DNA of 64,000 nucleotides from Planktothrix paucivesiculata PCC 9631 (lineage in GTDB: Bacteria > Cyanobacteriota > Cyanobacteriia > Cyanobacteriales > Microcoleaceae): contig NZ_LR735026.1 of the NCBI RefSeq assembly GCF_900009265.2, positions 45,508 to 109,507 of the forward strand, written 5' to 3'. Below are positions 1-8,190 of the stretch, one piece after another. Numbering within the stretch: position 1 is the stretch's first letter; each line of letters begins with the position of its first letter. Made by a program: the position numbers and the translations under genes. The notes beneath the pieces were generated by a model. It worked only from the letters and a program-made list of their open reading frames with translations. It did not search any database and had not been told where the DNA came from.

Positions 1-152
1 AATGTTTTGATAAAATCTCCTCCTCCAAGTTGTTTGATCACACGATACCGCCCTTCCAGCAAAAGATTAGAGCCACATTGACAACAAGTAGATTGATTCT
101 CGTTTGCTGAATCTGTTGGGTTAGGACATTTAGGATTAAGGCAATAACTCAT
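1..152 (-). CDS. Serine/threonine protein kinase, N-terminus only (runs off the window)
   Basis: The minus-strand frame opens with ATG at 152 and stays open to base 1. It encodes a zinc-ribbon-like start with two cysteine pairs (CLNPKC and CCQC) and then GRYRVIKQLGGG, the glycine-rich ATP loop of a bacterial Hanks-type kinase. This zinc-ribbon plus kinase layout is common in cyanobacterial Ser/Thr kinases. Only about 50 residues are visible, so catalytic residues and any sensor domain cannot be judged. The gene points away from the gas-vesicle genes and shares no transcript with them. Confidence 0.85.
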   Translation of the reverse strand, partial: MSYCLNPKCPNPTDSANENQSTCCQCGSNLLLEGRYRVIKQLGGGDFIKT

Positions 153-752
153 AATGAGAAAACCTCAAGCGAGATGACTAAATTAATTATACTCTGGCAA
201 ATTTATTATTAATGTTCTGGAGATTGTTCTATTTAAGTTATTTTCTTCAAACTGTATAAGATGATTATATCACTCCCCACTTAAAAGGTTTTTGTGGTTT
301 TATTTATTCCCAATATAATCTCTGGCTCTATGTTAACTTTGTCTTATCATTTTCTCAATATCGTTTTGTTTTTTAAAAGATTGTCAGGAAATCTTGATAT
401 TTTATTGAAAATTACTCTCAAATAGTTGACGAGATGATCGGGGTTCTGGTACTATGTTGAAAACATCGCTCAAGGGCTTATTGTGTCTATTCGGCAAAAT
501 TAAGGCCAAAACCCTGATTATTTCGTCAAATATCTTGATTTCCTGACGAAATTGCCGCCTGCTGATGCACGAGTTTTTGAGGAAAAAGGCTCAACCCCAA
601 AGGGCTATCTTGACAAAATTGCTAATTTGTGATTTAGGGTAAAATAGCGATCGCGATCACAATATGGTTTTTCTATAATAAGTAAAAGTAGTAATAATTT
701 TTCAGTAAGAATAAAACCCTGTTATTCTAGTAGGGTATAACATTTTAAACCC
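153..752. other. 600-base intergenic region upstream of gvpK
   Basis: This AT-rich gap lies between the divergent kinase and gvpK. No gene with a start and family resemblance is visible. A stop-to-stop frame of 42 codons at 504-632 (plus strand) has a plausible protein-like composition but no start codon and may be a relic. HIP1-like GCGATCGCGATC occurs near 649-658. The promoter of gvpK should lie in the distal part. Confidence 0.6.
674..679 (+). promoter_or_regulatory. Possible -10 box for the gvpK operon
   Basis: A perfect TATAAT lies 74 bases before the gvpK start codon. No convincing -35 element is seen at the usual spacing, so this is only a candidate; TATAAC near 736 is an alternative. 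Confidence 0.25.
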
Positions 753-1214
753 ATGTCATTTTCTGAACCTTCCATAGAAACCAGTATCACGCCCAAATCC
801 TCTGGAAAAGATGCAGGTTTAGCTCCATTAGTGTTGACCTTGGTGGAACTAATTCGACAGTTAATGGAAGCGCAAGTCATCCGGAGGATGGAAGGAAATA
901 CTCTCACTGAGGAGGAATTAGATCGGGCGGCGGAGAGTTTACGCCAATTAGAAATTCAGGTATTAAAACTCTGTGAAATCTTTGAAATAGATCCGGCGGA
1001 CTTGAATATTGAATTATCGGAATTTGGAACATTATTACCCAAATCAGGAACTTATTATCCTGGGGAAACTACCCAAAACCCTTCAATTTTGGAATTATTA
1101 GATCGGTTAATGAATACGGGAATTGTGGTTGAGGGAAGTGTAGATTTAGGGTTAGCGCAACTGAACTTAATTCATGCCAAACTGAGATTAGTCTTAACCT
1201 CCAAACCCATCTAA
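753..1214 (+). CDS. gvpK: Gas vesicle protein GvpK
   Basis: The 153-aa product has the GvpK core: a leading helix with APLVLTLVELIRQLMEAQ, then RRMEGNTLTEEELDRAAESL and an acidic helix ending DPADLNIELSEFG. GvpK is a minor, essential protein in gas-vesicle assembly, and its exact step is not settled. It is the first of three co-directional gvp genes (gaps of 118 and 12 bases), which suggests one transcript. Family size and order (K, then F/L, then G) match cyanobacterial clusters. The structural gene gvpA and gvpC, N and J are not in the window; upstream is a divergent kinase. Confidence 0.93.
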   Translation: MSFSEPSIETSITPKSSGKDAGLAPLVLTLVELIRQLMEAQVIRRMEGNTLTEEELDRAAESLRQLEIQVLKLCEIFEIDPADLNIELSEFGTLLPKSGTYYPGETTQNPSILELLDRLMNTGIVVEGSVDLGLAQLNLIHAKLRLVLTSKPI

Positions 1215-1332
1215 CTATTGTATCGTTTCCCCCAGTTTTGCTTCTATATTGGAGACTTTGACTTTAAGGTTTATAATAGATATTGGTGCGATCGCTTATA
1301 CACCCGACGGGTTTAATTAATAGGGTTTAATT

Positions 1333-2070
1333 ATGGGAAATGGTTTATATTTATACGGAATTTTACCGACCAACCGAGTCCGACCTTTAGCCTTACATGG
1401 GTTAGACAAACAACCCATACAAACCCATCCCGTTGATGAGTTTAGCTTTTTATATTCCGAGACTCAACAAGAACGTTATTTAGCCAGTCGGCGAAACCTA
1501 TTAGGCCATGAAGATGTATTAGAAAAGGTGATGCAACATGGCTATAGAACAGTTTTACCGTTGCAATTTGGATTAATTGTTAAAGATTGGGAAAATGTCA
1601 AAGCACAACTAATTATTCCCTATCAAGATCGGTTAAAAGAATTATTTCATAAATTAGAAGGAAAACGGGAAGTAGGGGTAAAAATCTTTTGGGAAGAAAC
1701 CGAAGAATTAAACCTATTAATGACCGAAAATCAGGAATTAAGGGAAAAACGGGATAGCCTAGAAGGTAAACGTCTGAGTATGGATGAAGTCATTCGTATT
1801 GGTCAGGAAATTGAACGAGCAATGCAACATCGTCAACAGGAAATTATCGATAAATTTCAAGAAATATTAAACCCCCTAGCCGCAGAAATTGTTGAAAACG
1901 ATAATTTAACCATTGCTATGATCTATAACGCTGCCTATTTAATTCCTTGGGATACGGAACCCCAATTTGGTGATAAAATAGAAGAACTAGATCACCATTT
2001 TAATAACCGCCTGCGAATTCGCTATAATAACTTTACAGCCGCGTTTAATTTTGCCCAACTCAACCCTTAA
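1333..2070 (+). CDS. gvpF: Gas vesicle protein GvpF/GvpL family
   Basis: The 245-aa protein starts MGNGLYLYGILP, the typical opening of GvpF/GvpL, and has the central VLPLQFG(L)I segment and a long charged helix (about residues 125-175) followed by the second alpha/beta half. GvpF/L proteins are accessory factors that bind GvpA and help start vesicle assembly. Cyanobacteria usually carry one F/L gene between gvpK and gvpG, as here. The F and L names are used interchangeably in this group, so the symbol is nominal. It is followed after 12 bases by gvpG. Confidence 0.92.
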   Translation: MGNGLYLYGILPTNRVRPLALHGLDKQPIQTHPVDEFSFLYSETQQERYLASRRNLLGHEDVLEKVMQHGYRTVLPLQFGLIVKDWENVKAQLIIPYQDRLKELFHKLEGKREVGVKIFWEETEELNLLMTENQELREKRDSLEGKRLSMDEVIRIGQEIERAMQHRQQEIIDKFQEILNPLAAEIVENDNLTIAMIYNAAYLIPWDTEPQFGDKIEELDHHFNNRLRIRYNNFTAAFNFAQLNP

Positions 2071-2082
2071 TTTAGAGGCGTT

Positions 2083-2340
2083 ATGGTATTACGATTATTA
2101 CTCTCTCCGATCACAGCCCCCTTTGAAGGTGTAATCTGGATTGGGGAACAACTCCTAGAACGGGCGGAAGCCGAACTTGATGACAAAGAAAACTTAGGAA
2201 AGCGGTTATTAGCGCTCCAGTTAGCCTTTGATATGGGGGATATTGCCGAAGAAGACTTTGAAGTTCAAGAAGAAGAATTATTGCTACAAATTCAAGATTT
2301 AGAAGATGAAGCCAACCGAGAAGAAAATGAAATAGATTAA
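2083..2340 (+). CDS. gvpG: Gas vesicle protein GvpG
   Basis: The 85-aa acidic protein has the GvpG signature: a short hydrophobic start with SPITAPFEGVIWIGEQLLE and a long glutamate-rich helix. GvpG is a small accessory protein of gas-vesicle assembly. The gene follows gvpF/L after 12 bases, ends the operon, and faces the convergent gvpV-like gene. Length is normal for the family. Confidence 0.92.
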   Translation: MVLRLLLSPITAPFEGVIWIGEQLLERAEAELDDKENLGKRLLALQLAFDMGDIAEEDFEVQEEELLLQIQDLEDEANREENEID

Positions 2341-2412
2341 GCGCATCAAATCAAAACTCTCCTCTCCTCCTTCGTGTCTTAGTGTCTTCTTAAATGATTA
2401 AATTCCATCCCA

Positions 2413-2739
2413 CTAATAGTCTAAAGTAAAAGTTGAAACTGAACCGGGTTTAGGTTTAGTAGGAGTGGGAGTCGGAGGTTGGGTCGTTTTGGTTTCTGGG
2501 GGTTTGGGTTGAGCAATTTGTTTAACGTCGGTTTCTAACCCTTGAATTTGAGTTTCAATCTGTTCTAAACGTTGAGTAACGGTTTCAAAGCGTTGTCCTA
2601 AACTTTCTAACTCCTCTTGTAAGCGTTTTTTCTCCACCGCTAATTGATATAAACTCCGGTAGAGCGTCGCTTCGGTTTTTCTGCGAGGCATGGTGCTAAT
2701 TTTGGGTAAAATAGCAGGTTGAGAACGGAAAGGACGCAT
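2413..2739 (-). CDS. gvpV: Probable gas vesicle protein GvpV-like, coiled coil
   Basis: The 108-aa protein begins MRPFRSQ, has the segment ISTMPRRKTEA, and then forms a coiled coil of about 50 residues (LAVEKKRLQEELESL through ETQIQGLETDV). A proline/threonine-rich tail follows. The MPRRKTEA plus coiled-coil pattern resembles proteins annotated GvpV in cyanobacterial gas-vesicle clusters; I rely on memory of that family and ran no search. It is convergent with gvpG, with a gap of 72 bases, so it is transcribed separately. An internal start at MPRRK is possible. Its role in vesicles is not established from sequence. Confidence 0.65.
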   Translation of the reverse strand: MRPFRSQPAILPKISTMPRRKTEATLYRSLYQLAVEKKRLQEELESLGQRFETVTQRLEQIETQIQGLETDVKQIAQPKPPETKTTQPPTPTPTKPKPGSVSTFTLDY

Positions 2740-2792
2740 AATAATTTGGGTATAACTACGACATTATTGTAACAATGGAATTTGTAGGATTC

Positions 2793-3497
2793 CTAAACTT
2801 TATTTTTCTTCATTAACTCACTAATTTTACTAATTTTTTTGTTAGACTTTTGGGGAGAAAACCGTTTAGTTTCCGCCGAATAACTCCAACAGATGGCATC
2901 CGGGTCACGTTGATAACTCCAGGCAGGAAATTCTGCTTTGGTCTTCCACTTGCTGAGGGTAGTCGGATGCACCCCTAACCGTTGGGCGAGTTCCGACTGA
3001 TTCAGGGTTTCGGGTAAAACAGAACCAGAAGCCGCGTTGACGGGGAATAAAACCACGGAATTAGGGTTTTCTTTTTCCGGTTTAGGAATAGCCGGGAGAG
3101 GGTCTGCAACGGTCTGAGACGGTTGGGCGGTGGGAAAATAGTAAATCATCCCCCCCACGTCGGTAATTTCATATTGGGCGGCAAATTCCGTAGCCCGTTG
3201 GTCGAGATATTCCTGTACTTTCGTCCCCGACTGTTGGGTGTGCATGGCTAAATCTAAGGCCGTAATTCGTCCTTGATTTTCCCGAATTAACCGATAAAAT
3301 ACCTCATCCAAGGTGGCTAACTGATTTTGTTGACGCTGTTGATAATATTTCCATATCCGCCAAGACCCCCATCCCCCAACCGTTAGAATGGCTAAGGGGA
3401 ATGCTTTCTGGAGGATAAACAAAACCACCGCCACGGGAAGGAGAAGCGTCAGATATCCCCGTTCAGGCGGGTTGATTTTTGGGTTTGAGTCTGACAT
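2793..3497 (-). CDS. Membrane-anchored helix-turn-helix protein, unknown function
   Basis: From the ATG at 3497 the product is 234 aa. Residues about 10-40 are hydrophobic, with one or two membrane segments (LTLLLPVAVVLFILQ and FPLAILTVGGW). A winged-helix-like domain follows (LDEVFYRLIRENQGRITALD), then a second HTH near the C-terminus (LNQSELAQRLGVHPTTLSKW). The longer frame to 3587 adds 30 residues that do not look like family sequence, so the inner start is preferred. Similar membrane plus HTH proteins occur in cyanobacteria, but I cannot name a function. It is divergent from the orthocaspase. Confidence 0.7.
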   Translation of the reverse strand: MSDSNPKINPPERGYLTLLLPVAVVLFILQKAFPLAILTVGGWGSWRIWKYYQQRQQNQLATLDEVFYRLIRENQGRITALDLAMHTQQSGTKVQEYLDQRATEFAAQYEITDVGGMIYYFPTAQPSQTVADPLPAIPKPEKENPNSVVLFPVNAASGSVLPETLNQSELAQRLGVHPTTLSKWKTKAEFPAWSYQRDPDAICWSYSAETKRFSPQKSNKKISKISELMKKNKV

Positions 3498-3643
3498 GGA
3501 TAGGAGGTGAGCAAAAGTGATATCTTCAATATTGACTAAAAAGTCTATTTTTGCAAGGTGGGCGTCGATAACCGTAACCCCTACCATTAGTTATCTATTA
3601 TTAGCAAAGACTATACTGTTAAGTAACCCTCTTCAAAAATAAT

Positions 3644-3677
3644 TTAACCTTTAGTATAACTTAACCTGTAGTATGAT
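3644..3677 (+). promoter_or_regulatory. Tandem 17-base repeats just before the orthocaspase gene
   Basis: Two adjacent 17-base units (TTAACCTTTAGTATAAC and TTAACCTGTAGTATGAT) end 11 bases before the orthocaspase start. A partial inverted copy (ATACTGTTAA) lies near 3613. The units resemble an operator or overlapping -10 boxes. The divergent gene at 3497 could share this control region. Confidence 0.35.
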
Positions 3678-3688
3678 AAGGTTTTAAA

Positions 3689-4885
3689 ATGACTCATAAC
3701 ACTCGTCGCCATTTCCTCAAATTTGCCAGTTCAGCACTAGCAACTCTGGGAATTAATCAATTCCTATTCCAACAAAAAGCTGAACAAGCTGGCAAAGTCC
3801 TCGCCCAAAGTACCCCCCGCAAATTAGCTTTATTAGTAGGGATAAATCAATATCCTTTCAACCCCCTAGAAGGATGCGTCAACGACCTGGATTTACAACG
3901 CTATTTGTTAATTCATCGTTTCGGGTTTAATCCTAAAGATATTTATATTTTACCCGAAACAGAAGCCACCCGGACAGGAATTTTAACCGCCTTTGAAGAA
4001 CATTTAATTAAACAAGCCAAACCCGGAGATATTGTGGTTTATCACTATTCTGGGCATGGTTCTCGGATTTTTGATCCTGACCCAATTATAACCCGATTAG
4101 GAGATATACAAGGATTAAATGGAACCTTTGTTCCTATTAATAGTGACTTCTCCACCGGATATGCTGAAGTTGGGGGAGTTGTCCAAGATATTATGGGACA
4201 TACCTTATTTTTATTAATGTCAGCCCTGAAAACCGAAAATGTGACGGTGGTTTTAGATAGTTGTTTTTCCGGTGGAGCAACCCGAGGAGTCCGGGTGCGT
4301 TCCAGGGATGGAGGTGAAAATATTTTAGTTTCTTCTGATGAAAAAAACTATCAGCAACAGTGGTTATCTCGATTAAATTTATCTCCCGAACAATTTGTTA
4401 AAGGCTATCAAACCGGGGTAGCTAAAGGGGTCGTATTAGCAGCAAGTTCCCCAAACCAACTGGCACGGGAAGCAAATATAAATGGCTTTAAATGCGGTCT
4501 ATTTAGTTATTTACTAACTTATTATCTCTGGCAGGAAGACAACAATATTGAACGAGTATTTCAAAACATTCTCCCAGAAATTCCTGAAAAATTTAACCAA
4601 GTTCCCCGTTATGAAGTTAAAGTGGGGAGTGGGTATCAACAACAACTGCCCTATTTTATTAATTCTCCCAAATCTCCCGCCCAAGCAGTTGTAACGGCAG
4701 TCAGTGGGGAAACCGCTCAATTATGGTTAGGAGGAGTTGATTTAAGAAAAGTGACAACGGGAACAATATTTACTGCTATTAATGGTACAGGAAAAGTGAA
4801 AATCATTTCCCGTGATGGGTTAGTAGGACAGGCAAAGATTGAGCAACCCGTAACCGTAGGAACCCCCTTGCATTTGATCAGTTAA
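3689..4885 (+). CDS. Orthocaspase (caspase-family, peptidase C14 p20 domain) with Tat-type leader
   Basis: The 398-aa protein opens with a twin-arginine-type leader (TRRHFLKFASS, then a hydrophobic stretch to about residue 37), so export or membrane attachment is likely. The p20 fold follows: RKLALLVGINQY (44-55), catalytic His123 in YSGHGS and catalytic Cys192 in DSCFSGG. Both catalytic residues are present. Orthocaspases cut after arginine or lysine and are linked to stress and cell death in cyanobacteria. The roughly 200 C-terminal residues show no domain I can name. It lies 13 bases before an antitoxin-like gene and possibly shares its transcript. Confidence 0.9.
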   Translation: MTHNTRRHFLKFASSALATLGINQFLFQQKAEQAGKVLAQSTPRKLALLVGINQYPFNPLEGCVNDLDLQRYLLIHRFGFNPKDIYILPETEATRTGILTAFEEHLIKQAKPGDIVVYHYSGHGSRIFDPDPIITRLGDIQGLNGTFVPINSDFSTGYAEVGGVVQDIMGHTLFLLMSALKTENVTVVLDSCFSGGATRGVRVRSRDGGENILVSSDEKNYQQQWLSRLNLSPEQFVKGYQTGVAKGVVLAASSPNQLAREANINGFKCGLFSYLLTYYLWQEDNNIERVFQNILPEIPEKFNQVPRYEVKVGSGYQQQLPYFINSPKSPAQAVVTAVSGETAQLWLGGVDLRKVTTGTIFTAINGTGKVKIISRDGLVGQAKIEQPVTVGTPLHLIS

Positions 4886-4898
4886 GAGGAATATTAAT

Positions 4899-5129
4899 AT
4901 GTTAGAAAAAACCGGATCAAGTGAGACAGCAGCGAATATTCTTAAGGTTTCCCATGCTCATTTATTGCAACTATTAGAAGCAGGAGTTATTTCTTATGTA
5001 GCGATTAATTCAGAAATAAAAATTCCCTTACAGGATTTAATGGATTACAAAATAAAACGAGATGAAGCCAGGGAAAAACTGTTAGACGAAATTATGGAAA
5101 TCAGTCAAGAAGCAGGTTTTTATGAGTAA
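4899..5129 (+). CDS. Excisionase-type DNA-binding antitoxin, partner toxin absent
   Basis: The 76-aa protein has a MerR/excisionase-like HTH (ETAANILKVSHAHLLQLLEAG) followed by IPLQDLMDYKIKRDEAREKLLDEI and an acidic tail. Proteins of this shape usually precede a PIN-domain (VapC-type) toxin. Here the next 120 bases contain no PIN gene, only an 18-codon frame overlapping its stop. It is therefore an orphan antitoxin or the leftover of a decayed pair. It starts 13 bases after the orthocaspase stop and could be co-transcribed with it. Confidence 0.7.
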   Translation: MLEKTGSSETAANILKVSHAHLLQLLEAGVISYVAINSEIKIPLQDLMDYKIKRDEAREKLLDEIMEISQEAGFYE

Positions 5130-5249
5130 AGCAGATATTTTAGCAATTGACCTAAAAGTTTCTTCAAGTTTGTTATAATTGTTGTGATTGACAACGTAAA
5201 TCAGCAGTGACTCGATAATTTATAATTTAAAATATAATAGGCAATAACC

Positions 5250-5474
5250 ATGACTCAAGAAATGCGTCAAGAAATTGTTACCTTAGCCAGAGAATTACCT
5301 GATGAACTGTTAGCAGAAGCCCTGGTCTTTTTGCATTCTCTCGCCGAAAAAGCACAAAATAATCACTCCGATAATTCCTCAACTATTGGTAAACCCGAAT
5401 TTGACAAAGCAATAGCAGCTTATCAAGTGATTAGCGAAAAGTATAAAAATGCGTTAAGGGAATTAGCCCAGTGA
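5250..5474 (+). CDS. Antitoxin-like protein paired with Doc
   Basis: This 74-aa acidic protein (MTQEMRQEIVTLARELPDEL at the start, a central low-complexity linker, and a helical C-terminus with FDKAIAAYQVISEKY) immediately precedes a Doc toxin and overlaps it by four bases. The layout of a small helical protein followed by an overlapping toxin is that of a type II antitoxin. It is not an obvious Phd by eye; Phd has a different N-terminal fold. The antitoxin role rests mainly on gene order. Confidence 0.65.
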   Translation: MTQEMRQEIVTLARELPDELLAEALVFLHSLAEKAQNNHSDNSSTIGKPEFDKAIAAYQVISEKYKNALRELAQ

Positions 5475-5863
5475 ATGAACCCTTATGGATTTTTGAAGAA
5501 ATTGTTCGAGTTATTCATCAGGATCAAATTCAGCAGCATGGTGGTAGTTTAGGTATCAGGGACGAAAATCTCCTTTCTGCAAGTTTAGCTAGACCCAGAC
5601 ATTTATTTGCTTACGGTCAACCTGATTTATTTGACCTGGCTGCCGCTTATGGTTATGGTTTGGCTAAAAACCATCCGTTTATTGATGGTAATAAACGCAC
5701 AGCTTTTGCAGTAATGGCAACTTTTTTGTTGGTGAATAGCTATTTATTAGAAGTTCCAGAAATCGAGGTGGTGCAAATCATGGAAGGGTTAGCAACTGAC
5801 CAAGAAAATCAAGAATCTTTAGCCCAATGGTTAAGGAAAAATTCTGTATTAGAATTGATGTAA
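5471..5863 (+). CDS. doc: Doc-type toxin (Fic fold)
   Basis: The 130-aa protein carries the Doc motif HPFIDGNKRTA in place of the Fic HxFx(D/E)GNGR, together with LLSASLARPRHLF upstream. Doc phosphorylates elongation factor Tu and so halts translation; the lysine in GNKR is the feature that separates Doc from AMP-transferring Fic. The start is GTG at 5471, which overlaps the antitoxin stop (GTGA); the ATG at 5475 lies in another frame. Size is normal and the motif intact, so the toxin is probably functional. Confidence 0.9.
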   Translation: MNEPLWIFEEIVRVIHQDQIQQHGGSLGIRDENLLSASLARPRHLFAYGQPDLFDLAAAYGYGLAKNHPFIDGNKRTAFAVMATFLLVNSYLLEVPEIEVVQIMEGLATDQENQESLAQWLRKNSVLELM

Positions 5864-5878
5864 ATTCAAATTAGGGGA

Positions 5879-6328
5879 ATGGGTAAAAAAATGGAAATAA
5901 AAACAAGTCAGAACAAATTAGTTTTTGCGTTCCTCAAAGGCGTTTCCGTATCAGGAATTATCGGTGTCGCCTTGCTATCGGAGTCAGGGATGGCGACACC
6001 CAAACCCTTAGAAACAGGGTTTCTTCTAACTATATCTAATCACCAAGCCACTGAACTCAATAAACCCGGTTTCTTACCCCAAACCCTCATCGCCCAAAAT
6101 AGCAGCAACCCCGAAGCGGATAGACTTTCTCAAGAGGGACTACAACTATTTCAGCAAGGAACAGCAGAATCATTACGGGCTGCTTTAGAAAAGTGGGAAG
6201 CCGCTCGCCAACTCTATCACGCCGCTGGGGATAAAGCAGGGGGTTTTCATTTTCCCAAATGCGATCGCTATCTTCAAAAAAAATTATCAATTTTTCCGAT
6301 CAAATTCTCTCTAATTTTCATCAGATAA
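5879..6328 (+). pseudogene. N-terminal fragment of the TPR-CHAT gene
   Basis: The 149-aa frame holds the authentic first 119 codons. There is a hydrophobic leader (about residues 15-35), a variable segment, and the first helical pair (LSQEGLQLFQQGTAESLRAAL). The last 30 residues (from AGGFHFP) are read through the IS end and are not native. If expressed, it would be a short exported fragment without CHAT activity. Confidence 0.85.
6227..6236 (+). repeat. Target duplication of the first IS copy, left side
   Basis: GGGGATAAAG directly precedes the IS end at 6237, and the same ten bases follow the other end at 7662-7671. It proves a simple independent insertion. Confidence 0.92.
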
Positions 6329-7661
6329 GTGGGAAATATTAAGAATGAACAATTTTCATATTTATTAACAGCAAAAGATAGCCATTGTCTTGATTAATAA
6401 GACTTTATGACTATTTATTATTAAATATTTTGAATGTTTTTTTAGAAAAATAGTTTTAAAAACTTAATTAATTCAGGCGATCGCTAAAATCTTTTCCCAA
6501 TTATTTCCCAACCATGACTGTCCCTCTTTTATTGAGCTAAAACCCAAACTTCTGTATATATTCAAAATTAATGTTACTAATAACGAGAATTTTCCGGCTA
6601 CGTCTATGCCTTTTATTCTTGATTTATCTTCATTAAAATTCACATCTTTGACCCAATGTACTTGATTTTCAATTAACCAATGTGCTTTAATTTTTTCTGC
6701 AAATGTTTTCGCACTTAATTTCTGACTACTAATATAATATAAAGTCTCATTATATTCTTGATCACCCCGAAAACCCGTTCTTTCTACCTGAATAAAACTT
6801 TGAAGATGAGGATAATTTTTATGGTTGACATTTTGGCTATCAAATACTGATACTTTTCTGCTAATATTTCGCCCATGACTGACATCTTTTTCTTCATATA
6901 CCGTTAAAGGTTTTTCGATTTCTGCTAAAATCTTGATCCGATTGTGCAATTTAATTTGATTCCCTTTTACCGTAATTAAATAATTATTTTTGCTCTCAAT
7001 TATTGCCTGAGTTGTTTCCTTACTACAATGGAGAGCATCGAGGGTAAATACTTTATTTAATAACCCGCATTTTTCTATCATAGACAGAACTTTAGCGTTT
7101 TCAGAACTTTGTTTACTTTCAAAACTTTCCGATTTAATTACTAACTTTGTTTCTTGACTAAACCAAGATACCATAATTAACATATTTTGTTTCTGATTTT
7201 CATAGTTAGTCAGGGTGTTTTTTAAAGATTTTCCATCGATCGCAATCCAATCAACGCCTTCTTGTTGCCAATAATATTCCTGGACTATTGACTGAAAAAC
7301 CAACTGAATTTCTATTGAATTTATTCCGAGCATTACTCGTCTTATGGTACTATAAGACGGCAATTTTTTAGTGTTAGTTTCTAATAATTTAATTAGCTTA
7401 TTTTCTTCATTTTTTCTAAAATTATCTATTTGCTTATAAGTAACATTGCCAGTTAGCAGTGCTAAAACAATGATAGTCAACACTACCCATAATTCATGTC
7501 TTTTACCACGATTTTTCCGAAAATCCTTGACTAACTTCAGTTGTTCGATTATACTGTTTAACATAGTTTTTTAAAATCAAATAAAAGTGATCTTTCTTTG
7601 ATTTTACCAAAAAAAGATCACTTTTATTTTCTTTTTTACCCCCGACAATGAAAACACCCTG
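6237..7661 (-). mobile_element. ISAs1-type insertion sequence, copy 1
   Basis: The element is 1425 bases and is bounded by CAGGGGGTTTTCATT and AATGAAAACACCCTG. These are imperfect inverted ends of the CAGGG...TTTCAT type known for the ISAs1 family. A 10-base duplication flanks it. It carries one transposase in minus orientation and a strong stem-loop (AAATAAAAGTGATCTTT with its complement) between the inner end and the transposase start. The coding sequence is the same as copy 2, which indicates recent spread. Confidence 0.93.
6473..7564 (-). CDS. ISAs1-family transposase (copy 1)
   Basis: The 363-aa protein has the short N-terminal associated domain (LKLVKDFRKNRGKRHELW) and a DDE catalytic fold: first Asp in WIAIDGKSLK, second in VFTLDALHC, and the Glu region near HWLIENQVHWVKDVNFNED. 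The intact reading frame and identity to copy 2 imply an active or very recently active element. The coding region lies wholly inside the IS bounds. Confidence 0.93.
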   Translation of the reverse strand: MLNSIIEQLKLVKDFRKNRGKRHELWVVLTIIVLALLTGNVTYKQIDNFRKNEENKLIKLLETNTKKLPSYSTIRRVMLGINSIEIQLVFQSIVQEYYWQQEGVDWIAIDGKSLKNTLTNYENQKQNMLIMVSWFSQETKLVIKSESFESKQSSENAKVLSMIEKCGLLNKVFTLDALHCSKETTQAIIESKNNYLITVKGNQIKLHNRIKILAEIEKPLTVYEEKDVSHGRNISRKVSVFDSQNVNHKNYPHLQSFIQVERTGFRGDQEYNETLYYISSQKLSAKTFAEKIKAHWLIENQVHWVKDVNFNEDKSRIKGIDVAGKFSLLVTLILNIYRSLGFSSIKEGQSWLGNNWEKILAIA

Positions 7662-7671
7662 GGGGATAAAG

Positions 7672-8190
7672 GGGGGGAAGCCATTACTCTCAACGATATT
7701 GGCTATGTGTACTCCTCCCTGGGAGAAAAGCAGCAAGCCCTAGACTACTACAACCAAGCCTTACCCCTATTACGGGCTGTGGGGAATAGAGGCGGGGAAG
7801 CCAATACTCTCAACAATATTGGCTATGTGTACGACTCCCTGGGAGAAAAGCAGCAAGCCCTAGACTACTACAACCAAGCCTTACCCCTATCACGGGGAGT
7901 GGGGGAAGCCACTACTCTCAACCCCCTATTACGGGTAGTGGGGAATAGAGGGGTGGAAGCCACTACTCTCAACAATATTGGCCTTGTGTACGACTCCCTG
8001 GGAGAAAAGCAGAAAGCCCTAGAATACTTGAACCAAGCTTTACCCCTATTTCGGGCAGTGGGGGATAGAGGGGGGGAAGCCACTACTCTCAACAATATTG
8101 GCCTTGTGTACGACTCCCTGGGAGAAAAGCAGCAAGCCCTAGACTACTACAACCAAGCCTTACCCCTATTACGGGCAGTGGGGGATAGAG
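7672..8190 (+). pseudogene. Middle TPR fragment of the TPR-CHAT gene, trapped between two IS copies
   Basis: This 519-base segment encodes about 173 codons of tandem tetratricopeptide units with consensus [20 protein letters not shown]. There are four units. The second is rearranged, because a shortened end (PLSRGVGEATT) is followed by a partial repeat (LNPLLRVVGNRGVEATT). The frame is continuous with both outer parts. No start codon or leader of its own is evident apart from a GTG at 7707. Confidence 0.85.
7680..8190 (+). repeat. Tandem 120-base DNA repeats encoding TPR units (first block)
   Basis: Each unit of 120 bases (40 codons) is nearly identical at the DNA level to its neighbours, far beyond what TPR function needs. 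Such identity favours unequal crossing-over and repeat-number change. The second unit has lost its end and gained a partial copy, in frame. The same repeats continue at 9632-10115 beyond the second IS. Confidence 0.85.

Noticed and set aside
5123..5179. 18-codon frame after the orphan antitoxin as a toxin
   Set aside because: Too short, and its sequence does not match the start of a PIN-domain toxin.
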